The notes below the pieces were generated by a model. That model saw only the letters and a list, made by a program, of their open reading frames with translations. It was not told the DNA's origin and ran no database searches. DNA of 64,000 nucleotides from Idiomarina aquatica (GTDB lineage: Bacteria > Pseudomonadota > Gammaproteobacteria > Enterobacterales > Alteromonadaceae), in the NCBI RefSeq assembly GCF_003987185.1, contig NZ_PIPS01000001.1:1-64000 (forward strand), read 5' to 3'. Made by a program: the position numbers and the translations under genes. Below are positions 8,789 through 18,016 of this stretch, piece after piece (position 1 is the stretch's first letter; every line of letters starts with the position of its first letter).

Positions 8789-9003
8789 CGTTTCTCCATT
8801 ATTTATCATTTATCGCATAAACTAAGCGGCACCCTAATCGCAGTTTATTTTTAAACTAAAATAAGCCAGACAACAAGCCGCCGATGATCTCGCTCAAATA
8901 ATCTGTTTATTTATTAATCGTTTACAGATTACAAATTGACTATTTTTTAACCGTCGCACATAGTCATGAGACACACAAATAACGATTGGGTAAGGGTCTC
9001 GAG

Positions 9004-10287
9004 ATGAGTAGGGTCATTGTTGCCGGTGCCGGGCTTGGCGGTGTTTCCGCCGCTTTTGAACTTCGCGAAATGTTGCCGGACACGGTTGATGTCGACGTGG
9101 TTCATGAAGGCGAAGAGTTTAACTTTGTTCCCTCCAACCCCTGGGTCGCGCTCGGTTCCCGAATGCGTGATCAAGTGGTGATGCCAATAGGGCCGATCTT
9201 TGAGAAGCATGACATTGGTTTTAACAGCTCAGGCATCAAGCACATTGACGCAAAAGCCCGTAAGCTGACGCTCGGTGACGGCTCTCAGAAAAGCTACGAT
9301 TTTTTGGTGATCTGCACCGGCCCCAAGCTGGCCTTTGAGCAGATTCCGGGAGCGGGACCTGAAGGCGGGTACACCCAGTCCATTTGCACCGCCGACCACG
9401 CCGTAAAAGCGCACCAGGCATTTCAACAGTTACTCGACAATCCAGGCCCCATACTGGTAGGCGCCCTGCCCGGCGCCAGTTGCTTCGGGCCGGCCTACGA
9501 GTACGTGCTGTCGCTGGAGTATGAACTGAGAAAACGCAAAATTCGTGACCGTGTGCCCATCACCTTTGTCACACCCGAACCGTACATCGGCCATATGGGG
9601 CTAGGCGGAGTCGGTGACTCTAAAGGCTTAATGGAGCATAAATTCCGTGAACATGGCATAAAATGGATCTGTAACGCCAAGGTGACCGAGTTTTCCAGCA
9701 ATCAGGCATCCTTCGACGTACTTAACGAGGACGGCAGCAGCAAAGGCAGCCAACAACTGCCGTTTCATCTGGCGATGTTTTTACCGGCCTTTAAAGGCTC
9801 ACCTGCCGTCGCCGAAGTGCCGGATTTATGCAACCCGAAAGGCTTCGTCAAAACCGACACGCATCAGCGCTCACTGGCTTATCCTGAAATATACGCAGCC
9901 GGTGTTTGCGTCGCTATCCCCCCTATTGAGGAAACGCCGGTACCCGTCGGCGCGCCGAAAACCGGGCTGATGATTGAATCCATGACGTCGGCCATCGTCG
10001 CCAACATCAAAGCCACCTTAGACCATGAACCGGCAACCGCAGAGCCGACATTAAGTGCGCTTTGCCTTGCAGACATGGGCAACACCGGCATCGCGTTTTT
10101 GGCGATACCGCAAAACCCGCCGCGCAACCAGAACTGGACCGGCTCAGGCCGTTGGGTGCACTGGGCTAAAGTCGGTTTTGAAAAGTACTTCTTCCATAAA
10201 GTGCGCAGCGGTACCAGCGAACCGGTTTACGAGCGGGTCGGTATGCACATGATTGGGGTACATCGCTTGAAGCAAAACGATCACTAA
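9004..10287 (+). CDS. Sulfide:quinone oxidoreductase-like flavoprotein
   Basis: 427 residues from ATG 9004; an upstream in-frame TTG at 8986 is less likely because TAAGGG precedes the ATG. The N-terminus VIVAGAGLGGVSAAFEL is a Rossmann FAD-binding motif. LVICTGPKL, FVTPEPYIG and YAAGVCVAI mark the second nucleotide-binding region and the C-terminal FAD contact of the pyridine nucleotide-disulfide oxidoreductase fold. Length and the C-terminal membrane-associating segment fit SQR/type II NDH relatives. Only one cysteine near the usual positions (GALPGASCFG) is obvious, so the sulfide-oxidising cysteine pair should be checked. It is monocistronic. Confidence 0.75.
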   Translation: MSRVIVAGAGLGGVSAAFELREMLPDTVDVDVVHEGEEFNFVPSNPWVALGSRMRDQVVMPIGPIFEKHDIGFNSSGIKHIDAKARKLTLGDGSQKSYDFLVICTGPKLAFEQIPGAGPEGGYTQSICTADHAVKAHQAFQQLLDNPGPILVGALPGASCFGPAYEYVLSLEYELRKRKIRDRVPITFVTPEPYIGHMGLGGVGDSKGLMEHKFREHGIKWICNAKVTEFSSNQASFDVLNEDGSSKGSQQLPFHLAMFLPAFKGSPAVAEVPDLCNPKGFVKTDTHQRSLAYPEIYAAGVCVAIPPIEETPVPVGAPKTGLMIESMTSAIVANIKATLDHEPATAEPTLSALCLADMGNTGIAFLAIPQNPPRNQNWTGSGRWVHWAKVGFEKYFFHKVRSGTSEPVYERVGMHMIGVHRLKQNDH

Positions 10288-10303
10288 GCGCGTAGCGCGG
10301 CCG

Positions 10304-11029
10304 TTATGCGGCTCGCGCTCGTTGCGTCAGTTCAACCAACTGCTGGCGCACTTGTTTACCATCCGTAGCCACAGTTTCAAAGGCAATAAAATAGACCTGC
10401 TCGTCATAGCTCAGGTGAAAGCCATCAGGGTAAATACTGTGCATTGTGACACTGCCAGGTTCAAAGGTACTGCCGTTTAAGTGCTGTTGCAGGATAAGCG
10501 CACAGGCATCTGCATGATCTTCGTTCATGTGGTTTATCATGCTAAGCGCCGCCTTATGATCCCATTCAGGCGCAGGATATAGCCATTCTTCCGGTTCTAA
10601 CCAAAAGATTTCACCGAAACCACCAATAAACCGAATGTGTTCGACCGTAAGCTGCCAGAACTTAAAATCGTGCGCTTTTTTATAACCCTGAGCGCTCGGA
10701 AACCGTTGATAGTATCGTTCCGCTAATTCTGCATCACTAATGACCTGCGCATGCCCACTTAAGGTCAAGCGTCCCTGGGTGTTCTGATCCCCTTTTTCGG
10801 CATGGTCATAAAGCGTAACACTTAAGCGGCTGTCTTGACTCAGATTGCGGGCGTGCTGAGCAATGTCAGAAACATAAAAAACGATATGCCCCTCATCAGT
10901 AAGCATAACCGGCGATACAGAGCCAAAAGGCATACCGCCAAGTTTCTTCGACAAAGTCGACAAGACAGCGGTGCTGTTACGCTGTGCAAGGGCGCGTGCT
11001 TGTTGAGCAGCTTGTTGACGTTTGTTCAT
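10304..11029 (-). CDS. hugZ: HugZ/HutZ family heme-degrading protein
   Basis: This 241-residue protein has an N-terminal split-barrel FMN-binding-like (pyridoxamine oxidase) fold and a C-terminal domain with MINHMNEDHADAC, the HugZ signature in which histidines contact heme. It would open the heme ring in the cytoplasm to release iron. It is last in a minus-strand operon after hmuT, hmuU and hmuV, 23 bp downstream of hmuV. The order transport-then-degradation is standard for marine gammaproteobacteria. It ends 16 bp from the convergent SQR-like gene. Confidence 0.9.
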   Translation of the reverse strand: MNKRQQAAQQARALAQRNSTAVLSTLSKKLGGMPFGSVSPVMLTDEGHIVFYVSDIAQHARNLSQDSRLSVTLYDHAEKGDQNTQGRLTLSGHAQVISDAELAERYYQRFPSAQGYKKAHDFKFWQLTVEHIRFIGGFGEIFWLEPEEWLYPAPEWDHKAALSMINHMNEDHADACALILQQHLNGSTFEPGSVTMHSIYPDGFHLSYDEQVYFIAFETVATDGKQVRQQLVELTQRARAA

Positions 11030-11052
11030 TAAAAGTCCTCTTTTTTACGTAA

Positions 11053-11832
11053 TTATAAATGTCGGGGTTCGGTAAAAATCATCGGTTTGTGGATATTAGG
11101 ATGTTTAGTGATATAAACCGGACTGCGATACGTCTTTTCCAGTATTTCCGAACGAAATACCGTTTCTGGTTTTGCAAAGTGCTTTAGTGCGCCATCGGCC
11201 AACAACAGAATATTATCAGCGTATAACGAGGCTAAATTTAAGTCATGCATCACCGCTATCACCAAATTGCCCTGACGCGTAAAACGCCTCAGTTCGGCAA
11301 GAACAGAATGCTGATGATAAACATCGAGCGCTGACGTAGGCTCATCCAGAAGCAACATCTGCTCACCCGGCACAGCAACGTCCAGCTGGCATAAGCAACG
11401 AGCAATATGAGCCCGCTGTTGCTCCCCCCCGGACAAGGTATCCATAGTGCGGTCGGCAAACGCTTCGGCGTCGAAACGCTGCAGCCATTTGTAGGCTCTT
11501 TGTTGAGTAACAACGTCGGTTTCATTGGACCAAAACCGACCCATCCCCACCAGTTCAGACACGGTTAACCCGAACGGGGCGCTCAGCTTCTGCTCCATCA
11601 CCGCGCGAACAGGCGCGAGTTGCTTAGGGATCCAGTTAGAAAGCTCTCTGCCATTCAACCGAATACTTCCCTGGTAATTCAGTTCACCGGCCAGAGTATT
11701 CACCAGCGTCGACTTACCTGCGCCGTTCTCGCCGATAAGAGCCACAAACTCTCCGGCTTCCAGAGTGAGGTCAAACGCGCCTAATACACGTTTCTGACCA
11801 CACTTCACATGAGCGATATTAATATCCAGCAT
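11053..11832 (-). CDS. hmuV: Heme ABC transporter, ATP-binding protein
   Basis: 259 residues from ATG 11832, preceded by GGAGGCTTC and overlapping the hmuU end by 14 bp. Motifs are Walker A GENGAGKST (about 34-42), signature LSGGEQQRAHIARCL, Walker B MLLLDEPTSALD and the switch histidine in VMHDLNLA. With HmuU and HmuT it forms the inner-membrane importer that takes heme from the periplasm to HugZ. The overlap implies translational coupling. Confidence 0.92.
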   Translation of the reverse strand: MLDINIAHVKCGQKRVLGAFDLTLEAGEFVALIGENGAGKSTLVNTLAGELNYQGSIRLNGRELSNWIPKQLAPVRAVMEQKLSAPFGLTVSELVGMGRFWSNETDVVTQQRAYKWLQRFDAEAFADRTMDTLSGGEQQRAHIARCLCQLDVAVPGEQMLLLDEPTSALDVYHQHSVLAELRRFTRQGNLVIAVMHDLNLASLYADNILLLADGALKHFAKPETVFRSEILEKTYRSPVYITKHPNIHKPMIFTEPRHL

Positions 11833-12841
11833 GAAGCCTCCGCTTTTGTTGGATAAGTAAGTAAATAAAGAAAGGAGCGCCAACGGACGCGGTAATGATG
11901 CCTATCGGTAACTCGGCCGGAGCAACAATGGTTTTAGCGATCCAGTCCGTAAGCACCAGTACGCTCGCACCAAACAGCATGGAAACCGGCATCAGCCAGC
12001 GAATATTGGCACCAACCAAAAGCCGTGCAATATGCGGAATAATCAGACCAACAAAGCCGATCATACCGGTGAGCGCTACGGCCCCGCCGACACCTAATGC
12101 CACCCAAATAATCAGTTGACGCTTAAGCGATCGCGTATTCACACCCAGATAACGGGCCTGGCGCTCCCCCAATAGCAGGGTATTAATGGATTTACGCAGC
12201 ATAAATAACGCAATCGAACTAACCCCCATTAAAACCACACCCAGCGGCAACTGATCCCAGTTGGCACCCGCTAACGAGCCCATCTGCCAAAAGCTCATTA
12301 AACGCAGGGCATCATCGTCGGCGTAATAACTTAATAACCCCAGTAGTGCGCCCGCCAGCGCATTGATTGCGACACCGGCCAGCAGCAAAGTAGCAACATC
12401 AACCCCCGTTTTTCCGCCTGCCAGCCGATAAACCAGAAATGTCGTTAGCAGCGCGCCAAGAAAAGCAGCCAAAGACACCCAGAAGCTGCCTTGTAGCCCA
12501 ATCTGCGCACCCAACGCGATAACGCTTAACGCAAACACAGCTGCACCACCGGAGATCCCAATCAAACCGGGATCAGCCAAAGGATTTCGACAAAGCGTTT
12601 GCATCGCAGTACCACTTTGCGCCAACACCGTACCCACCAGTAAACCAAGCACCAATCTTGGTAAACGCAGTTGTGTCACCACCGTCTGCTCAAGCTCGTT
12701 CATCGGAGCCGAAAAGCCGGGCAGCCACATTAAGGGTAAGCGCCAGTCACTGAGCACTGGACCGCTGGACAACAACAACCAACTACTGGCGAGAATGCCA
12801 ACCGCGCCCGCAATCAGCCAACGACGTCGTTCAAAAGTCAT
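11819..12841 (-). CDS. hmuU: Heme ABC transporter, FecCD-type permease
   Basis: 340 residues from ATG 12841; an ATG at 12877 would lengthen it by 12 residues but lie deeper inside hmuT. It has about ten hydrophobic segments and FecCD family landmarks, including LPRLVLGLLVGTVLAQSGTA, NPLADPGLIGISGGA, and FVGLIIPHIARLLVG near the C-terminal coupling helices. The start overlaps the hmuT end by 11 bp. It provides the heme channel. Confidence 0.92.
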   Translation of the reverse strand: MTFERRRWLIAGAVGILASSWLLLSSGPVLSDWRLPLMWLPGFSAPMNELEQTVVTQLRLPRLVLGLLVGTVLAQSGTAMQTLCRNPLADPGLIGISGGAAVFALSVIALGAQIGLQGSFWVSLAAFLGALLTTFLVYRLAGGKTGVDVATLLLAGVAINALAGALLGLLSYYADDDALRLMSFWQMGSLAGANWDQLPLGVVLMGVSSIALFMLRKSINTLLLGERQARYLGVNTRSLKRQLIIWVALGVGGAVALTGMIGFVGLIIPHIARLLVGANIRWLMPVSMLFGASVLVLTDWIAKTIVAPAELPIGIITASVGAPFFIYLLIQQKRRLHAGY

Positions 12842-13673
12842 CAACGTACTCCAACAGCGATTGATGGGCTTCAGCAATACGCGTCGTCATCCCCAAGGCC
12901 AACAACGAATCCATCACCAGCAGGCGGCACGACTGACCGACTTTTAGTAATTGCAGAGTGGCCGTTTGACAGAACTCATCACGCCCACCAGCGGCATCCA
13001 CCACATGCGATGGTGCAACGATAAAGTCAGGTTGATTGAGGAGTAAATGTTCCCGGGAAACGGTTTTGAAACCCTTATGTTCAGCAATGTTGTTGATGTC
13101 CGAATGTTCAAACAGCAAATCCGGCACACTGTCTTTGCCGGCGGCGACGACGCCGCGTTCAGACACTTGTAAAACAAAGAGTCCGTTTAACGTTTGCGCC
13201 CGCTTAACCGAATGAAACTGCGCTTTGATGGTTTCGATAACCGCGTTGGCGTTTTCAGGCATGCCCAGTTGATCCGCAACAGCACTAATGAGCTTATAGA
13301 ACCCCGTTAACGTGGTTGGCTTTTCAAATGATACAACCGGCACTCCTGCCGTCTCTATCTGCGCCAGCGCGCGCTCACTGCCAGCACCTTCCAGAACCCA
13401 AACCTGTTGTGGGTTAAAGCTAAGCACCCCTTCGGCGGACAGATTGCGGTAATAACCCACTTTAGGGAGCGCGTGTACGTGTTTCGGTGAGGTACTCGAC
13501 GTATCGACACCGATCACCTTATCACCGCCCCCTACCGCAAAAACAATATCTGTCAAAGTACCGCCAGCAGTAATCAAGCCGCCATCGGGAGCAGGCTGAG
13601 TGTGGCCGCAAAACGGCACCGCCGCAGCCAGCATTATGAGTAGATTTTTTAACGATTGGTAAAGCCTCTTCAT
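12831..13673 (-). CDS. hmuT: Heme-binding periplasmic protein
   Basis: 280 residues with a signal peptide (LLIMLAAAVPFCGHTQ) and a class III substrate-binding fold. Typical HmuT segments are GGTLTDIVFAVGGGDKVIGVD, the SSTSP loop and KVGYYRNLSAEGVLSF, whose tyrosine is a candidate axial heme ligand. It is the first gene of the hmuTUV-hugZ operon. Its promoter region is shared with the divergent receptor gene. Confidence 0.9.
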   Translation of the reverse strand: MKRLYQSLKNLLIMLAAAVPFCGHTQPAPDGGLITAGGTLTDIVFAVGGGDKVIGVDTSSTSPKHVHALPKVGYYRNLSAEGVLSFNPQQVWVLEGAGSERALAQIETAGVPVVSFEKPTTLTGFYKLISAVADQLGMPENANAVIETIKAQFHSVKRAQTLNGLFVLQVSERGVVAAGKDSVPDLLFEHSDINNIAEHKGFKTVSREHLLLNQPDFIVAPSHVVDAAGGRDEFCQTATLQLLKVGQSCRLLVMDSLLALGMTTRIAEAHQSLLEYVDDF

Positions 13674-13703
13674 AGCCGCCTCTTGTTGTCGTGATTTGCG
13701 ATT

Positions 13704-13758
13704 GCGAAAAATAAAATAGTAATTTTCTATTGCAAATGCAAATAGTTTTCGTTTAGAT
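13704..13758. promoter_or_regulatory. Divergent Fur-type promoter region between hmuT and the heme receptor
   Basis: On the plus strand TTGCAA (13730-13735), a 17-bp spacer and TTAGAT (13753-13758) make a promoter for the receptor. On the minus strand TTGCAA (inside TTTGCAATAG) and a TATTTT box about 16 bp on make one for hmuT. The AT-rich centre (AATAGTAATTTTCTATTGC) resembles a Fur operator, so iron-Fur would silence both genes together. Confidence 0.6.
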
Positions 13759-13811
13759 CTACGCCGTTTTCATGATTCTTGTTTTGTCATTCAAAAAAAT
13801 TGGAGAAGCTT

Positions 13812-15950
13812 GTGAACGTTTTGAATCATAAAGTTCGAGCATTTAAACCTTCGCTTGTGGCACTGGCGATCGCTACGACGATGGTCAGCGGAGTCAGTAC
13901 CGCCGAAGTCGCCTCCCCCGAGGCTGAGCAAACGGTCGATGAGATCGTTGTCGTCACCGGCTCCCGCACGGAAGAGAAGCTCGAAGACGTTGCCGGCGCC
14001 GTCAGTGTGGTGACGGCCGAAGAAATTGATATGCAAGTGAGCAACGGACTTGCCGACGTATTCCGTTATGACCCCAGCATTCAGTCCACTGGTACACAAG
14101 GACAGCCGCAAACCCTGTCAATTCGTGGCATAGGTGGCAATCGAGTTGTCTACATCAAGGACGGTCGTCGACTGAATGACGCCTATGCCGGAGGGGGTGG
14201 TTACCTGGTCGGTCGTGGTTATCTAGACGTTACACAGGTGCAGCAAATTGAAGTGGCCAAAGCCGCCGCATCGCCGCTGTACGGCTCCGATGGCTTAGGT
14301 GGCGTCGTGGTCATTTCAACACCCGATCCCGACGATTTATTAAACGGCCAGGACCATCACGCAGGCTTAACGCTGGGGTTTGACGGAATAAACACCGAAA
14401 AGAAACTTGGATTTAGCGGCGCACAGCAGTTCGATGGGTCCAATGCCATGATTCAGGTTGCGGCACGGCAAGGTAACGAAACGCAAAACCATGAGGAATC
14501 GTTACCGGGTTTCGACTACGACAGCCAAAGTGTGTTAGCAAAATGGGCAGTAGCCGTCGCCAAAAGCGATGAACTGATGTTTAGCATCGACCATTTTAAG
14601 CAAACCACCGAGCAACAGCTTAGCGAGACCAACCAAACCGACGACGACAACCGTCAAACTGCATTTTCGATCGATTATCAGCGCAATCAATCGAACGCGC
14701 TTGCCGATTCTCAGGACTGGCAGCTTTATATCACTGATTATGAGCAAGGCAGTGATCAGGTTCGTGCGGGTGCCAGTCGCTCAGGGGCTTACACCGACTA
14801 CAATGATTATGCTTTTAAACAAACCATCATAGGCGCGCGTTGGCAGGCCCAAAAGCAACTGGAGCAAGCCACAGTTCGGCACGATCTGGTGTTCGGTTTT
14901 GACGCCGACTACTACGATACAGAACGACCCCGGTTTAAAACACGCATCGCTGTCGACGGCACCGTCGTGCAGGATAATGAGCCACAAAAGGCATTTCCGG
15001 GAGCCGAAACCTGGCTAACCGGATTATTCCTTCAAGATAACATCACTTTCGAGGATTCTGCCTTTAAACTCATTGTCGGCGCGCGACTGGATCATTACGA
15101 CATGAGCCCAAATGAAAATACACTGTATGATATGTCAGAACTTGCGGAGATCAGCGAAACCGCATTCTCACCCAAACTTGCCGGTATCTATACCTTCAGC
15201 TCGGGCGTTCGGGGCTACCTGCAGTATGCCGAAGGATTTAAAATCCCGCCTCATGACCAGGCTTATCAAAGCCATGGTATCGAACCCTTCTACGCGATAC
15301 TGCCTAACCCTGACTTGCAACCGGAAAGCAGTCGTTCACTGGAGTCGGGACTAAAGTTCAGCAATGACAGCACACGGTGGAGTTTCGCGGCGTTCTATAG
15401 CCACTTCGACGACTTTATTGAAACCGCCGTAGTGGGCAGCAGCCCTACGTATATTCCGGGCGTAGAGCGTGTTGAATATCAATACGTGAATCAGGATAAG
15501 GTAACCATTAAAGGCGCAGAAGCCAGCTTCACTCACTGGCTGAATGATTACTTTCGTATCGACACTACCGCTGCCTACGTCAGCGGCGAGAATGACGCAA
15601 CCGGAGAGGCACTAACATCGTTATCACCGTTGTCGGGCAATTTCTCTTTGGGTTACTTCGGTAACCAATGGCATATTCGCGGCATACTCAATGCGGTAGC
15701 CACAATGGATGATGTACCCAGCGCATCGCCGGAAACCGGTGCATTTATAGAAACCCCCGGTTACACCACGCTCGATATTTTAGCTGGTGTTTCATTTGGC
15801 GACTGGCAGGTAAATCTCGCAGCGCTGAATATCACCGATAAATATTACGTGCCATACCAAAGTGTCGCGGGGCTGCCAGCACAAACGCCGACAGAGCAAT
15901 ACAGTCAACCGGGACGTTCGATTGCTATGCAGTTGTCCTACGAATTTTAA
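13812..15950 (+). CDS. hmuR: TonB-dependent heme/hemoglobin receptor
   Basis: 712 residues from a GTG start at 13812, chosen because TGGAGAAGCTT precedes it. A signal peptide (SLVALAIATTMVSGVSTA) is followed by a TonB box-like DEIVVVTG, a plug domain (LSIRGIGGNRVVYIKDGRR), and a 22-strand barrel ending in YEF. EGFKIP and NPDLQPESS match the FRAP/NPNL region that typifies heme receptors. It is divergent from hmuTUV-hugZ. Outer-membrane heme uptake energised by TonB is the expected role. Confidence 0.9.
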   Translation: MNVLNHKVRAFKPSLVALAIATTMVSGVSTAEVASPEAEQTVDEIVVVTGSRTEEKLEDVAGAVSVVTAEEIDMQVSNGLADVFRYDPSIQSTGTQGQPQTLSIRGIGGNRVVYIKDGRRLNDAYAGGGGYLVGRGYLDVTQVQQIEVAKAAASPLYGSDGLGGVVVISTPDPDDLLNGQDHHAGLTLGFDGINTEKKLGFSGAQQFDGSNAMIQVAARQGNETQNHEESLPGFDYDSQSVLAKWAVAVAKSDELMFSIDHFKQTTEQQLSETNQTDDDNRQTAFSIDYQRNQSNALADSQDWQLYITDYEQGSDQVRAGASRSGAYTDYNDYAFKQTIIGARWQAQKQLEQATVRHDLVFGFDADYYDTERPRFKTRIAVDGTVVQDNEPQKAFPGAETWLTGLFLQDNITFEDSAFKLIVGARLDHYDMSPNENTLYDMSELAEISETAFSPKLAGIYTFSSGVRGYLQYAEGFKIPPHDQAYQSHGIEPFYAILPNPDLQPESSRSLESGLKFSNDSTRWSFAAFYSHFDDFIETAVVGSSPTYIPGVERVEYQYVNQDKVTIKGAEASFTHWLNDYFRIDTTAAYVSGENDATGEALTSLSPLSGNFSLGYFGNQWHIRGILNAVATMDDVPSASPETGAFIETPGYTTLDILAGVSFGDWQVNLAALNITDKYYVPYQSVAGLPAQTPTEQYSQPGRSIAMQLSYEF

Positions 15951-15968
15951 AGGTCAGTCTTTAAATCA

Positions 15969-15993
15969 GTGGTGAGCATGAGTCGCTCACCAC
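15969..15993 (+). terminator. Hairpin after the heme receptor gene
   Basis: A 9-bp perfect stem pairs GTGGTGAGC (15969-15977) with GCTCACCAC (15985-15993) around a 7-nt loop, 19 bp after the receptor stop. No strong T tract follows, so it is either a weak bidirectional terminator with the convergent DUF924 gene or an mRNA-stabilising hairpin. Confidence 0.5.
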
Positions 15994-16023
15994 GCTTAGA
16001 TTAAACACTACAGGCGCCCGGCA

Positions 16024-16563
16024 TTAAAAACTCGAGCCGGGCTGCTGCAGAAAGGCCAACTCTTCTTCACTGGAAGTACGGCCTAATATGTCGTTACGGT
16101 GCGGGTAGCGGCCAAAGCGGTCTATGATTTCTTTGTGCTTGAGCTCAAACTTGTAGTTGTACTCCAGGCCCGGCTGTTCGAACAGGATAACGGCTTGTTG
16201 ATGGATGGCCGCCGACTCGCTGTGCATATACGGCATATACAAAAACGCCTTTTGATCGTTGCTCAGACTTTTATCAGCACCACAGGCAACCGCCTCCTGC
16301 GCCAGCACCAACGCCATAGGATCCTGACTAAATGCCATCGGCGTGTCGCGATAGACATTTCGTGAGAACTGATCAAGCACAATAATTTCGGCCAAACGCC
16401 CTTCTGCGCTTTGTCGCCAGCGCCAGCACTCTCCCGCCGCAGCAGCCACTAAAATGTCGCTAAAACGCGTTTTTATGGTGTTATCCAGCGCATCGCTCTT
16501 GGCAAACCATTGCTTGGATGTCAGCTCGTCGAACCAGAAATCGATAACAGCTTGCGGATTCAT
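16024..16563 (-). CDS. DUF924 family protein
   Basis: 179 residues from ATG 16563 (MNPQAVIDFWFDEL), with AGGAGCACAACA just upstream. Conserved DUF924 segments are VIDFWF, WFAKSDALD, LAEIIVLDQFSRNVYRD, FLYMPYMHSE and RYPHRNDILGR. The family is a TPR-like all-helical protein of unknown function, common in proteobacteria. An internally deleted copy lies at 30.3 kb. This copy looks intact. Confidence 0.88.
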   Translation of the reverse strand: MNPQAVIDFWFDELTSKQWFAKSDALDNTIKTRFSDILVAAAAGECWRWRQSAEGRLAEIIVLDQFSRNVYRDTPMAFSQDPMALVLAQEAVACGADKSLSNDQKAFLYMPYMHSESAAIHQQAVILFEQPGLEYNYKFELKHKEIIDRFGRYPHRNDILGRTSSEEELAFLQQPGSSF

Positions 16564-16703
16564 TGTTGTGCTCCTGATCTTAACCGTGATGTTTGCAAAA
16601 TAACCGCGTTTGGTTGGTTTCCGCTGGACTTGCAAGGACATCGGCTAATATGGAATAGTAGATGACTTGAGACACAAAGTTAACAGTTTTACCGGTGGCA
16701 TCG

Positions 16704-17033
16704 ATGAAACCACTTCGCTCAATAGGTGTAATGATACTAGGTTACCTTCTCGGTAACCTAATCTTACTCATGACCTACAAGTTTCCAGCGCCTTTGTCAG
16801 GTTTTTATGAAAAAATCAGCTTTACTAAGGCCATTCATATTTTTGATGAGATTATTTTTATTAGCTTTTTCTATATATTAGTGGGTGGCTGGCTTTATTT
16901 TTCACTCTTAATTTTGCTCATTTATATAATCCAAAGAAAAATAAACTTAAATAACACCGCTCTTGTTAACCTTAGCTTTTTTGGGGGAGCTTTATTTTCA
17001 GCAATCGTGTTAGTCCTTACGCTAATAGAGTAA
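16704..17033 (+). CDS. Hypothetical three-helix membrane protein
   Basis: 109 residues from ATG 16704 (MKPLRSIGVMILGYLLGN). Three strongly hydrophobic segments lie near 7-25, 47-78 and 90-108. Codon use is markedly AT-richer than in the heme genes to the left, so this marks the start of the accessory region. No family is recognised. Confidence 0.55.
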   Translation: MKPLRSIGVMILGYLLGNLILLMTYKFPAPLSGFYEKISFTKAIHIFDEIIFISFFYILVGGWLYFSLLILLIYIIQRKINLNNTALVNLSFFGGALFSAIVLVLTLIE

Positions 17034-17082
17034 ATAACTTCTGTATTCGTTTACGATAGTAAACTTACCCCGTATTGTTTCA

Positions 17083-17412
17083 ATGATTTCTGAACAGGAT
17101 AAATCAGTGAGACAATTTCTTTTAAGAACCACAACGATTGGTATTCTTTTAAACATGCCGCCACTGCTGGCACAGCTTATGACACTGCTTAAACTTGATA
17201 TTACCCCTATCATTTTGGCAACGCTGTTATGGGCAAACACCCCACTACAATACTTCGGTATGGCATCAATCTTCACTCAACAACAGATAACCTTCGAGGA
17301 ATGGGGTGTGAGCCAGGCCTCTCCTGTGGTTTGGGTGTCGGTCGTATTATTTTGGCTATTCCTGGCAGCCCTTATCAGCGCTATAAGCCTGCTACGGATA
17401 AGCAGAAGATAA
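17083..17412 (+). CDS. Small membrane protein, copy 1
   Basis: A 109-residue protein starting MISEQDKSVRQFLLRTTT. Hydrophobic segments are at about 18-50 and 82-104, with a basic end (LLRISRR). It differs from the copy at 35085 by only a handful of residues, suggesting recent duplication and some selection on the frame. No family is recognised. Confidence 0.55.
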   Translation: MISEQDKSVRQFLLRTTTIGILLNMPPLLAQLMTLLKLDITPIILATLLWANTPLQYFGMASIFTQQQITFEEWGVSQASPVVWVSVVLFWLFLAALISAISLLRISRR

Positions 17413-17524
17413 AAAACACATAAATGACCCGGTCAAGCAGGTTGATATCGCTGGTGCATGACACCTGTCGGTACCAAGCAGGACTCTATCAGCTTGAGAT
17501 TGCGGAACCAGGTAGCATTCATCA

Positions 17525-17890
17525 TCAAATCCAAACGTCATTTTCAGCGGTTTTACGGCCCTTTTCATCACCAGTGTTGACCACACCCCGCGGCTCGATC
17601 AATAACACCTGCGCCTCTTGCTCGGCGTAAGGCTTATGTTCAACGCCCTTTGGCACCACGTACATTTCACCCTCAGACAGCTCAACATGGCCGTCTCTGA
17701 AGTCAATGCGCAGACGCCCCGCAAGCACAATGAAGGTTTCATCGGTCTCCTTGTGGTCATGCCAGACAAAGTCACCTTGCAGCTTCACCACCTTGAACTG
17801 GTAATCGTTCATCTCGGCAATCACTTTTGGCGACCACTGTTCAGTAAACAAGCTGAGTTTTTCTTTAAAGTTTATCGGTTTGTGTGGCAT
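17525..17890 (-). CDS. Cupin-fold protein, copy 1
   Basis: A 121-residue single cupin domain. Motif 1 is WHDHKETDETFIVLAGRLRIDF, carrying the metal-binding HxH and E residues. Motif 2 is YVVPKGVEHKPYAEQEA, with the third histidine. It probably binds a metal in the cytoplasm; the substrate is unknown. The copy at 35527 is nearly identical (E to D at one position). It lies 3' to 3' with the small membrane-protein gene inside the duplicated block. Confidence 0.85.
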   Translation of the reverse strand: MPHKPINFKEKLSLFTEQWSPKVIAEMNDYQFKVVKLQGDFVWHDHKETDETFIVLAGRLRIDFRDGHVELSEGEMYVVPKGVEHKPYAEQEAQVLLIEPRGVVNTGDEKGRKTAENDVWI

Positions 17891-18016
17891 AGGGGTCCTT
17901 TAGGTTTAGTCTGGTTTGTGCCATTAGCAGACCTTGGCTCTATATCAGTGAAATGTCGCTCAATAGAAATGTCTTGAAGAACGAAAAGAAGATAATGTTT
18001 TCTCTCTAAACTATAA

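Larger units (their letters stand above)
17044..17924. repeat. Duplicated block, copy 1 (partner at 35047-35926)
   Basis: About 880 bp are repeated almost base for base at 35047-35926 in the same orientation. The block contains a small membrane-protein gene (+) and a cupin gene (-). The left edge is TATTCGTTTAC. The right edge is GGTTTGTGCCA, which is also part of the dispersed palindromic element. Beyond these edges the two copies diverge completely. Confidence 0.9.

Noticed and set aside
17618-17977. Plus-strand frame opposite the cupin gene (also at 35620)
   Set aside because: Antisense of conserved cupin motifs. It extends past the duplicated block with a different end in each copy.
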